This document shows, in pieces, positions 1 to 7,453 of a stretch of DNA of 9,961 bases. The notes beneath the pieces were generated by a model, which had not been told where the DNA came from, ran no database searches, and saw nothing but the letters and a program-made list of their open reading frames with translations. Made by a program: the position numbers and the translations under genes. This DNA is from Chloroflexota bacterium (GTDB lineage Bacteria; Chloroflexota; Anaerolineae; Caldilineales; Caldilineaceae). The number at the start of each line of letters is the position of its first letter. Position 1 is the stretch's first letter. The stretch is from positions 1-9,961 of the forward strand of contig QEUY01000070.1 in the NCBI GenBank assembly GCA_003577365.1. Direction: 5' to 3'.

Positions 1-624
1 GCGGTCGGGGCTGTAGGCAGCGCGGATGGCGCGCTGGGCGGCTTCGCCGGCGGGCCGGAAGGCGGGGTCCACGCCGTTATAGACGACCGTGATCTTGGCC
101 GGGTCGGCGCGATAGAGGTCGGCCAGATCGCGTGCCGTCTGGCGGCTGACGGCGATGATCTGGCAGGCGGCGCGCACAAAGAGCGGCATGGCGAGGCGCA
201 AAAAAAGCCGGTTAGCGCGTGTGTGATGCTCCGGGTAGCGTTCAAAGATCAGGTCATGGACGGTGAGCACGGTCGGCCCGGGCAGGGCAGGCAGCAGGTG
301 TTCGGTGGCGTGGTAGACCATGCCGGGTGTGTGCCGGCCGGGGCCAAGCAGCGGGGCGTAGGGGATGCGCGCCAGTTGGCTCGCCAGCACGCTCAGCCGC
401 CAGGCATATTGGCCGAGCGGCAGCGTTTGATAAGGCGCATGGCGCAGACGGGCGGGCAAGGTATGGCCGCTGTGGGCGTTGTAGACCAGGCGCAGGTCGA
501 GGTCGGCGCGGTGATTTGCCAGCAGATGAGCGGCAAGCTGCTCGGCGTAGCGGCTCAGCCCGGCGCGTTGATGCACGGCAGGGCCGGCGTCGAGGGTGAC
601 CCGCAGACGGGTGGCGCGGTTCAT
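1..624 (-). CDS. Glycosyltransferase family 4 (GT-B fold), N-terminal part, cut by window edge
   Basis: This is the first 208 codons of a GT4-type (GT-B fold) glycosyltransferase; the C-terminal, nucleotide-sugar-binding domain lies beyond the left edge. Reading from the ATG at 624 there is no stop to position 1. Visible family marks are an N-terminal beta strand and glycine loop (V9 to Y26, with G22-L-S-R-Y), the 'TVHDL' segment at residues 121-125 followed by F127-E-R-Y-P, the 'AVSRQTARDL' segment at 158-167 (end of the N-domain, typically S-x-x-T/S), and 'VVYNGVD' at 180-186, which in this family leads into the C-terminal domain. The enzyme probably transfers a sugar to a cell-surface or storage glycan at the cytoplasmic face of the membrane; donor and acceptor cannot be read from the sequence. 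The start is firm: its ATG overlaps the udk stop codon as ATGA, so translation is probably coupled. It is the fourth gene of the minus-strand operon. Confidence 0.88.
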   Translation of the reverse strand, partial: MNRATRLRVTLDAGPAVHQRAGLSRYAEQLAAHLLANHRADLDLRLVYNAHSGHTLPARLRHAPYQTLPLGQYAWRLSVLASQLARIPYAPLLGPGRHTPGMVYHATEHLLPALPGPTVLTVHDLIFERYPEHHTRANRLFLRLAMPLFVRAACQIIAVSRQTARDLADLYRADPAKITVVYNGVDPAFRPAGEAAQRAIRAAYSPDR

Positions 625-1253
625 CGCCGTGCCAAGATGGCCTGCACGCGGCTGACGATCATCTCCATGGCGACGCGGTTATTGCCGCCTTCGGGTACGA
701 TGATGTCGGCGTAGCGTTTGCTTGGCTCGACGAATTCAAGATGCATCGGGCGCACGGTGGTGAGATATTGGCTGACGATCGACTCAAGCGTGCGCCCGCG
801 CTCGCTGACGTCGCGCTGCATCCGCCGGATAAAGCGGATGTCGGCGTCGGTGTCGACGTAGATGCGCATGTCCATCAGTTCGCGCAGTTCACGCTCGACA
901 AAGATCAAGATGCCTTCGATCAAAATCACAGGCGCGGGCGTCCTATGCTGCCGCTCGGCCAGCCGTGCATGGCGTGCAAAGTCATACTGCGGCACCTCCA
1001 CGGCCTGCCAGCGGCAGAGGCTGTGAAGGTGTTGGATCAGCAGGCCGGTGTCGAGGCTGTCGGGATGATCGTAGTTGCAGCGGGCGCGCTCTTCGGGCGA
1101 CAAATGGCTGTGGTCATAGTAATAGCTGTCGTGCTGCAAATAGGCGATATGTTCCGGACCGACCGCCTCTTGGATGCGGCCGCTCACAGTGGTCTTGCCG
1201 CTGCCGGTTCCGCCGGCGACGCCGATGATGAAGGGGCGCGGGTGCTCGGTCAT
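621..1253 (-). CDS. udk: Uridine kinase (uridine/cytidine kinase)
   Basis: Cytosolic pyrimidine-salvage enzyme that phosphorylates uridine or cytidine to UMP or CMP with a nucleoside triphosphate. The 210-residue product has the normal length for bacterial Udk. Walker A is G14-G-T-G-S-G-K-T21. The family segment 'QHDSYYYD' lies at 40-47 with the likely catalytic/base-contacting Asp42, followed by 'NYDHPDSLD' at 60-68. Further on come 'VPQYDF', the hydrophobic 'VILIEGILIF' strand, the lid-type 'RFIRRMQRD..ERGR' segment and the C-terminal 'RYADIIVPEGG'. The open frame extends upstream to 1520, but that extension is low-complexity and lies over the resB reading frame. The ATG at 1253 directly precedes the family's conserved N-terminus, so I take it as the start. 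It begins 10 bases after the resB-like stop and its own TGA overlaps the next gene's ATG, so it is an internal operon gene. The ribosome-binding site is weak. Confidence 0.96.
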   Translation of the reverse strand: MTEHPRPFIIGVAGGTGSGKTTVSGRIQEAVGPEHIAYLQHDSYYYDHSHLSPEERARCNYDHPDSLDTGLLIQHLHSLCRWQAVEVPQYDFARHARLAERQHRTPAPVILIEGILIFVERELRELMDMRIYVDTDADIRFIRRMQRDVSERGRTLESIVSQYLTTVRPMHLEFVEPSKRYADIIVPEGGNNRVAMEMIVSRVQAILARR

Positions 1254-1263
1254 GGCCTGTGGC

Positions 1264-2769
1264 TCAAGGTGGGGGCGTTGCCGTCGAAACGGCGGGCTGG
1301 GTCTCAGCATGGGGTGTGTCCAGGCTGCGTTCGAGGCCTGCGGCCAGCGCTTCCAGGTCGGCGCGCGACGCGGCCTGGGCGACAAGGAGCGTGGCCGCGC
1401 CGGGCCAGGGCGAGAGCTGTAGGAGCAGATAGGCGGGCCGCAGCCATGCACCGGCGGCCCCGGCGAGAATGGCGGCCATGCCCAGCCAGGCGATCCAGAG
1501 GCCGGGCAGATAGCGGACATCCACCTGGAGGGCGCGGGTCGGGGTCACTTGCAGCGTACGGCCGTCGTTGAGTGGGATAGTGACCGGCTCCGGCGCGCTC
1601 ACTTCGGCGCGCAGCGAGGGCTGGACATCGGCGCTGCGATACAGCTCGACCATAAAGGCGTCGGGGAGGTCGGTGCGGCGTACGAGCCGCAGCCCGGCGA
1701 CCTCGTCGGGTAGCAGCACCGATTCCTCGCTGCCAGGGGTAGGAAAGACGAGGCCGAGCGCGGCGACCGGCGTCGTGTCCGGCTGGGCCAGCAGGGCCGC
1801 GCCCTCACTGCTGAGCCAGAGCGCGGGGATGGTGCGCCGCACGGTGATCGACGCGTCACCCAGGCCAAAGTGCGTGACATCGGCGGCGCTGGCGATTTGA
1901 CGCGTGGCGCCGCCGACGGTGATCTCGGCCACGGGCGGTGCGGCGCCGCTGGGGGCCGGGTGGTGGACGGTTAGCCCCTGGTTGACCGAGCGGTAGGCAT
2001 CGCCTGGCGCCAGGGCGGGCGTGGTCACCTGCCAGCCAAAGACCAGCGCCAGCCAGATGGCGGCGACGATCAAGAGCAGGCCCAGGGGCAGGAGCGGCAT
2101 GAGATAGACCGCACGGGCGTGGCGGAGGGCAAGCAGGCGCTGTTCGGGCACGGGGATCAGGGCCGCGCCATTGGTCGCTGACTCTGGCCTGGGCAGGGCC
2201 GGAACCTGCGGCTGCTGCAGGACGTAGTCGGCCGCCAAGTGGCCGCGCAGATGGTCCATGACATCCGCTGGAGAGGCGGGCAGCACGCTGCGCCAGCGTG
2301 CGACCGGTTCGCCGGGGGAGAGCATTAGTGGGTCGCCCGGCTCCCCGGCTGGGCGGGTCAAGGCCGCTGTTAGCTGCGTGAACTGGCGCAGCCGGGCCAA
2401 CTCGCGTGCCAGATGGACGGCGGCGACGACGGCGATCAACGCCAGCAGCGCGGCGAGCAGCGGGCTGTGGACGACATTGAAGAGACCCAAGGCCTGATAG
2501 ATGCCACCCCAGACGCCATAGCCGGCAGCAGTAGCGGCGAGCCAACGGCTTGCGGTGGCCGGCTCGTCGCTGAGTTGGCCGGGCAGTTGGGGCAGCAGCC
2601 AGGTCGCCAGGAGCAGCAGGAATCCCAGCAACGCGCTGAACAGCAGCGGCCAGGGTCCATGCAGCCACCGCCACAGGCTGCCGGTACGTCGCAGCCGTAT
2701 CGCCGGCGGCGCGGGCGCGTTGTCCGGCTGGCGAGGCGAGGCGCTGCGCAACATCCTAGGGGTGGTCAC
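1264..2769 (-). CDS. ResB-like cytochrome c biogenesis membrane protein
   Basis: Predicted integral membrane protein of about 501 residues. Hydrophobic helices are visible at about 40-60, 102-122, 222-246 and 423-445. A large domain of about 174 residues, rich in short beta-like segments, sits between helices 3 and 4. This 3+1 topology with a big extracytoplasmic loop is that of ResB/Ccs1, the partner of ResC/CcsA in system II cytochrome c maturation, where it helps keep apocytochrome reduced and brings heme to it. Local resemblances are 'LGLFNVVHSPLLAALLAL' at 95-112 and 'LPGLWIAWLGMAAILAGAAGAWLRP' (read as the start of helix 4). I see no CXXC. Unusual points are the roughly 100-residue cytoplasmic segment between helices 2 and 3 and a Pro/Thr-rich tail. 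Two starts are possible: GTG at 2769, overlapping the helicase end by 14 bases, or ATG at 2754, one base after the helicase stop; neither has a good ribosome-binding site. No resC lies in the window. The family call is from topology and local resemblance and could be wrong. Confidence 0.68.
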   Translation of the reverse strand: MTTPRMLRSASPRQPDNAPAPPAIRLRRTGSLWRWLHGPWPLLFSALLGFLLLLATWLLPQLPGQLSDEPATASRWLAATAAGYGVWGGIYQALGLFNVVHSPLLAALLALIAVVAAVHLARELARLRQFTQLTAALTRPAGEPGDPLMLSPGEPVARWRSVLPASPADVMDHLRGHLAADYVLQQPQVPALPRPESATNGAALIPVPEQRLLALRHARAVYLMPLLPLGLLLIVAAIWLALVFGWQVTTPALAPGDAYRSVNQGLTVHHPAPSGAAPPVAEITVGGATRQIASAADVTHFGLGDASITVRRTIPALWLSSEGAALLAQPDTTPVAALGLVFPTPGSEESVLLPDEVAGLRLVRRTDLPDAFMVELYRSADVQPSLRAEVSAPEPVTIPLNDGRTLQVTPTRALQVDVRYLPGLWIAWLGMAAILAGAAGAWLRPAYLLLQLSPWPGAATLLVAQAASRADLEALAAGLERSLDTPHAETQPAVSTATPPP

Positions 2770-5632
2770 GGTTGGGTTCAGGCTCGCGATGCAGCCAGCG
2801 CGCGATCTCGGCTTCGAGGTTGGCTAGAGGGGCATGGCGCGTGGTGCATTCGGGCAGCGATTCGAGGAAGGCTTGCCCATACTCTTTGCGCCAGACGCGG
2901 CTGTCGAGCACGACCACGACGCCGCGGTCGGTGGCGCGCCGGATCAGGCGGCCAAAGCCTTGGCGGAAGCGCAGGATCGCATCCGGCAGGGTGTAATCGC
3001 GGAAGGCGTTGTCCAGTTCGGCGCTGCGGGCGGCGACCAGGGGGTCGCTGGGCACGGCAAAGGGCAGGCGCACGATCAAGAGGCAGCGCAGTTCGTCGCC
3101 GGGCATGTCGATGCCTTCCCAAAAGCTGCGCGTGCCGAGCAGCACCGCTTTTTCGGCCTGGCGATATTCGCGCAAGAGACGCTGGCGGCTGCTGGTCCCA
3201 TGCTGCAGAACGGTGATGCCCAGTTTGTCGAGCGGGGCGCGGATGGCTTCGGCGGTGGCGCGCAGCTGCGCGTAGCTGGTGAAGAGCGCCAAGGTTGCGC
3301 CTGCACTAGCCACGGCGGCATGGATGATCGCCTGCTCGACGGCCTGCTGGAAATGGGCGTGGTTTGGCTCCGGCAGGTCGCTGGGCAAATAGAGCAGGGT
3401 GCTGCTGCGGTAGTCAAAAGGGCTTTCCACGGTGGAGGCGGTCACGTCCCACAGGCCCAAGCGGTCGCGGATAAAGCTGAAGCCGCTGCCCGTGCGCAGG
3501 GTTGCGCCCGTGAAGATGACCGAGCGTTTTTCATGGACGAGGGCGCGCTCCAGGGTCTCATTGACAAAGAGCGGCGCGGCCACCAGGGTCGCATCGCTGA
3601 CGGCGTCGTTGACCTCTAGCCAGGTGACGACATCGCTCTCGCCGGGGATGGGCGGCTGGAACATGATGCGGTCGAGCCACTCCACGGTGGTGGCGATGCC
3701 GTTGTGAAGCTCCTGCACATCTTGGAGCAGGGCGGCGAAAGGTTCTTCTTCGTACCAGTGGCGCATCTCCAGGTGACGCAGCAGCGTGTTGAGATGGCGC
3801 ACCGCGCTGCGCAGGGTTTCGCTGCAGTGATCCCACTCGATCTCCAGTTCGCTCCAGATGGGTTGGGTACGCACCTGCCCATCCAGCCCCAGCCGTTGGG
3901 CGTACTGGCAGTCGTGGCGCAGCACCTCATGGTTCCGGGCAAAGCTGACGACGGCCTGGGCAAAGGCGCGCAAGGCCTGTGCGCTGGTCTGGGCATGGTG
4001 GGCGATGGTATAGAGATGCTGAAGGCACTGGACATCACCCTGCACCTGTGCGCCATGGGCGACCCCCTGGTAGAGATCACCGCCGGCCTGCAGCCGCCCG
4101 AGCAGGGCGTCGATCACCGGCCAGTCGATGCGGTGGCTGAGCTGGTCGGTGGCGGCTTCCTCCAGGCGATGCGCCTCGTCGACGATCAGGTGGCTGTAGG
4201 GGGGGAGTACGCGCCCGCCCGCGGCGATATCGGCGAGCAGCAGGGCATGGTTGACGATCAACAGGTGGGCGGATTCGGCGGCGAGGCGCGCGCGCAGAAA
4301 GAAATCTACAAACGGGGGGGCGTTGGAGCCGGCAGCATGGCCGCTGCAGCGTTCGGGCGAGCAGGTGGCCGGGTCGGAGCAAAGGCGGGTCCAGATCAGC
4401 CGTTCGGCAGGGGTGGGCAGGAACAGCTCGCCGACGTCGCCGGTGGTGGTTTCCAGCAGCCAGACCAAGACCTTGGCCAGGACGCGCAGCTCTTGGGCCG
4501 GGAGACGCCGGTTTTGATACCAGGCGAAGAGCCGCCGCGTGCAGAGATAGTTGCTGCGGCCCTTTAAGACCGCGGCGCGGACGGGGGGCGCGGCGAGGTC
4601 GGCCATCATTGCCTGCGTCTGGGGTATATCTTTGGCGAGCAGTTGGTCTTGCAGCGTGAGGGTGTTTGTGGCGATGGTGACGCGACGCTGGTTGAGGCCA
4701 CCCCACAGCGCGCTGGGGACCAGATAGGCCAGGCTTTTGCCCGTGCCGGTGCCGGCTTCGATCAACAGGTGGTCGCCGGTGTTGAGCGCGTTAGCGACGC
4801 GCAGCGCCATATCGAGTTGGCCGCGGCGCGCCTCGAAGCCGGCGCCAAAGTGTTGGCTGAGCGGGCCGCCGGGCGCAAAGACGGCCTCCACAACGCCGGG
4901 CGCAATCGGAACCGGCGCTGGGCCTTGGTCGAGGACCAGCGTGCTGGGCGCGCCCAGCCAGAGGTCCAGCGGCTGCGACTGGCACACAGGCGGGGGCATG
5001 AGCAGGCCGTGGGCGGTGTGGGCAACATCGCGCAGCAGGAGCAGCGGCGGCCAGTCACAGCCTTCGCCACAGGTAAGCAGCGTCGATGCGATCCACGGCG
5101 GCAGATGTTCCAGCCGCTGCAGCAGATAGGTGAAGAGATGGGCCGTGGCGGTGGCATCCCCCAAGGCCCGATGGGCCTCCGGCAGCGCGATGTCAAGTTG
5201 GCGGCAGAGTTCGCCCAGGCTGTAGCTCGCCATCCCCGGCAGGAGGATCGAGGCCAGTTCAAAGGTGTCTTGGGGAGGGCGATGGAAGTGGATGCCTGCG
5301 GCCTGCAGAAAGCCGAAGTCGAAGCCGGCGTTGTGGGCTACCACGCCGGCGACGTCGGCAGAGACAAAGGCGAGCAGTTCGGGGATGACCTTGACCAACG
5401 GTGGGGCCGCAGCCACATCGGCGTCGCGAATCCCGGTCAACTGTTGGATGCGCAGGGGGATGGGCCGCAAAGGATTGACCAAGGTCGCAAAGCGGTCCAA
5501 CACCCGGCAGGCAAATGGGCCTGCGGCGCGGTCAAAGGCGACGCGTACTGCGCCGATCTCAATAATGGCGTCGGTGCGCGCGTCCAGCCCGGTCGTCTCC
5601 AGGTCCAGAGCGACGAAAATACGCTCTGTCAT
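2756..5632 (-). CDS. dinG: DEDDh exonuclease fused to DinG-type superfamily 2 helicase
   Basis: A 958-residue DNA repair/replication protein with two domains. Residues 1-170 are a DnaQ-like 3'-5' exonuclease with a full DEDDh set: D10 and E12 in 'DLETTG', D105 in 'HNAGFDFGF', and H154 and D159 in 'HRALGDA'. Residues about 245-950 are an XPD/DinG-family helicase: Walker A 'EAGTGTGKS' at 292-300, DEAH box 485-488 in 'LIVDEAHRLEEA', motif III-like 'FTGATL' 707-712, 'GTRSFWEGIDMPG' at 833-845 and motif VI 'QGFGRLIRR' at 891-899. Cysteines C364 (in 'GRSNYLC'), C418, C424 and C429 lie where E. coli DinG carries its 4Fe-4S ligands, suggesting a cluster. All catalytic residues look intact. Exonuclease-helicase fusions of this kind are known in Firmicutes and related phyla. 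In E. coli DinG unwinds R-loops, D-loops and G-quadruplexes; the role here is inferred. It is the first gene of the minus-strand operon, with its ATG about 11 bases after a GGGA-type ribosome-binding site. It ends in TAG. Confidence 0.95.
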   Translation of the reverse strand: MTERIFVALDLETTGLDARTDAIIEIGAVRVAFDRAAGPFACRVLDRFATLVNPLRPIPLRIQQLTGIRDADVAAAPPLVKVIPELLAFVSADVAGVVAHNAGFDFGFLQAAGIHFHRPPQDTFELASILLPGMASYSLGELCRQLDIALPEAHRALGDATATAHLFTYLLQRLEHLPPWIASTLLTCGEGCDWPPLLLLRDVAHTAHGLLMPPPVCQSQPLDLWLGAPSTLVLDQGPAPVPIAPGVVEAVFAPGGPLSQHFGAGFEARRGQLDMALRVANALNTGDHLLIEAGTGTGKSLAYLVPSALWGGLNQRRVTIATNTLTLQDQLLAKDIPQTQAMMADLAAPPVRAAVLKGRSNYLCTRRLFAWYQNRRLPAQELRVLAKVLVWLLETTTGDVGELFLPTPAERLIWTRLCSDPATCSPERCSGHAAGSNAPPFVDFFLRARLAAESAHLLIVNHALLLADIAAGGRVLPPYSHLIVDEAHRLEEAATDQLSHRIDWPVIDALLGRLQAGGDLYQGVAHGAQVQGDVQCLQHLYTIAHHAQTSAQALRAFAQAVVSFARNHEVLRHDCQYAQRLGLDGQVRTQPIWSELEIEWDHCSETLRSAVRHLNTLLRHLEMRHWYEEEPFAALLQDVQELHNGIATTVEWLDRIMFQPPIPGESDVVTWLEVNDAVSDATLVAAPLFVNETLERALVHEKRSVIFTGATLRTGSGFSFIRDRLGLWDVTASTVESPFDYRSSTLLYLPSDLPEPNHAHFQQAVEQAIIHAAVASAGATLALFTSYAQLRATAEAIRAPLDKLGITVLQHGTSSRQRLLREYRQAEKAVLLGTRSFWEGIDMPGDELRCLLIVRLPFAVPSDPLVAARSAELDNAFRDYTLPDAILRFRQGFGRLIRRATDRGVVVVLDSRVWRKEYGQAFLESLPECTTRHAPLANLEAEIARWLHREPEPNRDHP

Positions 5633-5652
5633 CCGCCATACGATCCCTTCTG

Positions 5653-5664
5653 GTCACAGGTGAC
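5653..5664. promoter_or_regulatory. Palindrome GTCACAGGTGAC, candidate operator in the divergent spacer
   Basis: A perfect 5+2+5 inverted repeat (GTCAC-AG-GTGAC) lies downstream of the predicted dinG transcription start and just upstream of the -35 of the opposing promoter candidate. The two-base centre is too short for a tight RNA hairpin, so a dimeric DNA-binding repressor is the likelier reading. It does not match the E. coli or Bacillus LexA box. It is a single short match and could be chance. Confidence 0.3.
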
Positions 5665-5668
5665 AAGG

Positions 5669-5697
5669 TTGGCCTCCCCTCCGCGCGCCATTATACC
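5669..5697 (+). promoter_or_regulatory. Candidate promoter for the GT2-NYN-membrane protein operon
   Basis: On the plus strand TTGGCC (5669-5674, 4 of 6) and TATACC (5692-5697, 4 of 6) are 17 bases apart. Transcription would start near 5704, leaving a leader of about 100 bases before the glycosyltransferase start at 5805. Its -10 overlaps the -10 of the opposing dinG promoter, so the two could exclude each other. A second, weaker pair (TTGGGC at 5778, CACAAT at 5801) would start at the gene itself. Both are modest matches. Confidence 0.35.
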
Positions 5698-5719
5698 AGC
5701 GGTGCGGCAAGTTTGGGAA
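5690..5719 (-). promoter_or_regulatory. Promoter for the dinG-resB-udk-GT4 operon (extended -10)
   Basis: Reading the minus strand, a perfect TATAAT lies at 5695-5690 and is preceded by TG plus one base (TGGTATAAT), an extended -10. An imperfect -35, TTCCCA (4 of 6 matches to TTGACA), lies at 5719-5714 with an 18-base spacer. Transcription should start near 5683, giving a leader of about 50 bases before the dinG ATG at 5632. This is the only strong promoter-like match ahead of that ATG in the spacer. It is a sequence-based prediction. Confidence 0.65.
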
Positions 5720-5804
5720 ACCCTGCGCTTGGGCAGGAGCGGCGGATGGCTGCTGGACGCGCTGTGGCGTATCAGACTTGGGCAATGGCGCAGGCTAGGG
5801 CACA

Positions 5805-6914
5805 ATGATCGCTATGCAACAGAGGCTCCATGTTACGGTGATCATTACGGTCTATAATGAGGCGCGCGCCATCGAACGGCTGCTGCATTCGTTGGCAGCG
5901 CAGACGCGACCCCCTGACGAGGTGGTGATCTGCGACGGCGGCAGCGGCGACGGCACGGCGGATTTGATCGAGGCCTGGGCGGCGCAGCAGCCAGGGAGTC
6001 CCAAGGTGCGCGTGATCGTGGCGCCGGGCGCGAATATCAGCCAAGGGCGCAACCTGGCGGTTGCCGCGGCAGCCGGGCCGCTGATCGCCGTGACCGACGC
6101 CGGGGTGCGGCTGGAGGCAGGCTGGCTGGAGGCGCTGATCCGCCCGTTTGAGGCCGCAGGCGTGCCCCAGGCGCGCCCGGATGCGGTCGCCGGGTTCTTT
6201 GTGCCGGATGTGACAGGCGTCTTTCAGACGGCGATGGCGGCGACCGTGCTGCCCTTGGAAGGCGAGATCGACCCGGCGCGCTTTTTGCCCAGCAGCCGGT
6301 CGGTGGCCTTTACCAAGGCGGCTTGGGCCGCGGCGGGGGGCTACCCAGAATGGCTCGACTATTGCGAAGACCTGATCTTTGACCTGCGTATCAAGGCGCT
6401 GCATCCGGCGCAGCCAAGCGGTTTTGCCTGGGCGCCGGAGGCGCGGGTGCATTTCCGCCCGCGCGAGCACTTATCGTCGTTCTGGACCCAGTATTACCGC
6501 TATGCGCGCGGCGACGGCAAGGCCGATCTGTGGCGCAAACGCCACGCCGTACGCTATCTGACCTATGGAGTGGTGCTGCCGGCGCTGCTGGGCCATGCAC
6601 TGTTTGGCTTTTTTGCCCGCTGGCTGGGCTGGATAGGGTTGGCGCTGGGAATCGTCATCTACTGTGGGCGGCCTTGGCTGCGGCTGATGCAGTTGGGTCG
6701 CGATCTGCCGGCGGGTCAATGGCTGGGGGCGGCGCTGCTGGTTCCGGTGATCCGCGCGGTGGGCGATGTCGCCAAGATGACGGGCTATCCGGTGGGACTG
6801 TGGTGGCGCTGGCGTCACCGGGCGCGCCCGGAGCTTCACTGGCGCAAGGACGGGCGCGCACTCCGGCAGGAGGAGATGGGGCAACTGCGTGGCCTACCTG
6901 ATCGACGGGCATAA
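5805..6914 (+). CDS. Glycosyltransferase family 2 with C-terminal membrane segments
   Basis: A 369-residue GT-A-fold inverting glycosyltransferase, probably acting on a lipid-linked or cell-surface glycan at the inner face of the membrane. The N-terminal domain has 'VTVIITVYNEA' (10-20), the UDP-binding 'ICDGGSGDGT' with D44 (42-51), and the DXD-equivalent 'AVTDAGV' with D98 (95-101). 'LDYCEDLIFDLRI' at 184-196 carries the acidic pair E188-D189, the likely catalytic base region. Residues about 252-288 and 305-322 are hydrophobic and probably membrane-associated, followed by a basic Trp/Arg-rich tail. ATG 5805 is preceded by TAGGG a few bases upstream; the in-frame ATG at 5814 is the alternative. 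It is the first gene of the plus-strand block and overlaps the next gene by 26 bases. The sugar and acceptor cannot be assigned. Confidence 0.9.
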   Translation: MIAMQQRLHVTVIITVYNEARAIERLLHSLAAQTRPPDEVVICDGGSGDGTADLIEAWAAQQPGSPKVRVIVAPGANISQGRNLAVAAAAGPLIAVTDAGVRLEAGWLEALIRPFEAAGVPQARPDAVAGFFVPDVTGVFQTAMAATVLPLEGEIDPARFLPSSRSVAFTKAAWAAAGGYPEWLDYCEDLIFDLRIKALHPAQPSGFAWAPEARVHFRPREHLSSFWTQYYRYARGDGKADLWRKRHAVRYLTYGVVLPALLGHALFGFFARWLGWIGLALGIVIYCGRPWLRLMQLGRDLPAGQWLGAALLVPVIRAVGDVAKMTGYPVGLWWRWRHRARPELHWRKDGRALRQEEMGQLRGLPDRRA

Positions 6915-7431
6915 TCTGATCGGCGCGGGGGTATTTGACGACATTCGCCTGGCCGACGAGGACGACGAGGCCAAATTGGTGGCGCGCCTGAGGGTGTGGC
7001 GCAGCCGTTCGCGCGGCAAGATCACGGTGATCTTCGACCGGGGGATCCCCGGCGGGCGCGATGTCAAGCTGGGCGGGGCAGGCGTAGAGGTGGTCTTTGC
7101 CGCCGACCCAGCCCAGGCCGATGACCTGATCCGGCGCAGGCTGCGCGGTCATCCCAAGGGGCTGACGCTCGTCTCGAACGATGAAGCCCTGCTGCGCGAG
7201 GCCGCGGCCTATGGGGTCAAAGTGCTGCGCGGAGGCGAGTTCGCCGAGCGCATGGCGCTGCATGCTCCCACCGGGCCGGAGCCAGGCAGCGAGGATGATG
7301 TGCAACTGAGCGCGGCGGAGGTGGCGGAATGGATGGCGCTGTTTGGGGCGCATGCCAAGGCCAATAACAAGGCCAATAAGGCGCGCCGCAAGCCAGGCGA
7401 CGCGCCCTCGCGCAAGCGGCCCCGCCGGTAG
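6889..7431 (+). CDS. NYN/YacP-like PIN-fold RNase
   Basis: A 180-residue protein of the NYN (PIN-like) nuclease family resembling YacP/Rae1. Acidic and polar residues expected of the metal site are visible: D6 and N9 in 'LIDGHNLIG', D50 in 'VIFDRG', D78/D79 in 'AQADDLIRRR', and S96-N97-D98 in 'VSNDEALL'. 'GVEVVFAADPAQADD' (65-79) is the typical YacP-type strand and helix. B. subtilis Rae1 is a ribosome-associated mRNA endonuclease; a similar job here is inference. The tail after about residue 155 is rich in Lys, Arg and Asn and could bind RNA or ribosomes. The start is GTG at 6889 inside the end of the glycosyltransferase gene (26-base overlap), with a purine-rich AGGAGGAG about 14 bases upstream, so translational coupling is likely. 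No in-frame ATG lies nearby upstream. It ends in TAG. Confidence 0.82.
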   Translation: MAYLIDGHNLIGAGVFDDIRLADEDDEAKLVARLRVWRSRSRGKITVIFDRGIPGGRDVKLGGAGVEVVFAADPAQADDLIRRRLRGHPKGLTLVSNDEALLREAAAYGVKVLRGGEFAERMALHAPTGPEPGSEDDVQLSAAEVAEWMALFGAHAKANNKANKARRKPGDAPSRKRPRR

Positions 7432-7453
7432 CCAGAACTCAGAAACGGAGCCT

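Noticed and set aside
200..206. Run of seven A (T on the coding strand) in the GT4 gene, a possible slippage site
   Set aside because: The reading frame and family motifs continue unbroken on both sides, so there is no sign of a frameshift.
741..1571. Long plus-strand open frame of 276 codons opposite udk and resB
   Set aside because: It lies antisense to a certain uridine kinase gene, its translation is low-complexity Ala/Gly/Arg-rich, and it has no recognisable motif. Such shadows are expected in high-GC DNA.
4314..4320. Run of seven G in the dinG helicase coding region
   Set aside because: The run encodes prolines in an uninterrupted frame, and downstream and upstream helicase motifs are all in phase.
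4643..5857. 404-codon plus-strand open frame opposite the 5' half of dinG and the divergent spacer
   Set aside because: It is antisense to well-motifed exonuclease/helicase sequence and its translation shows no family marks; it also runs through the promoter spacer.
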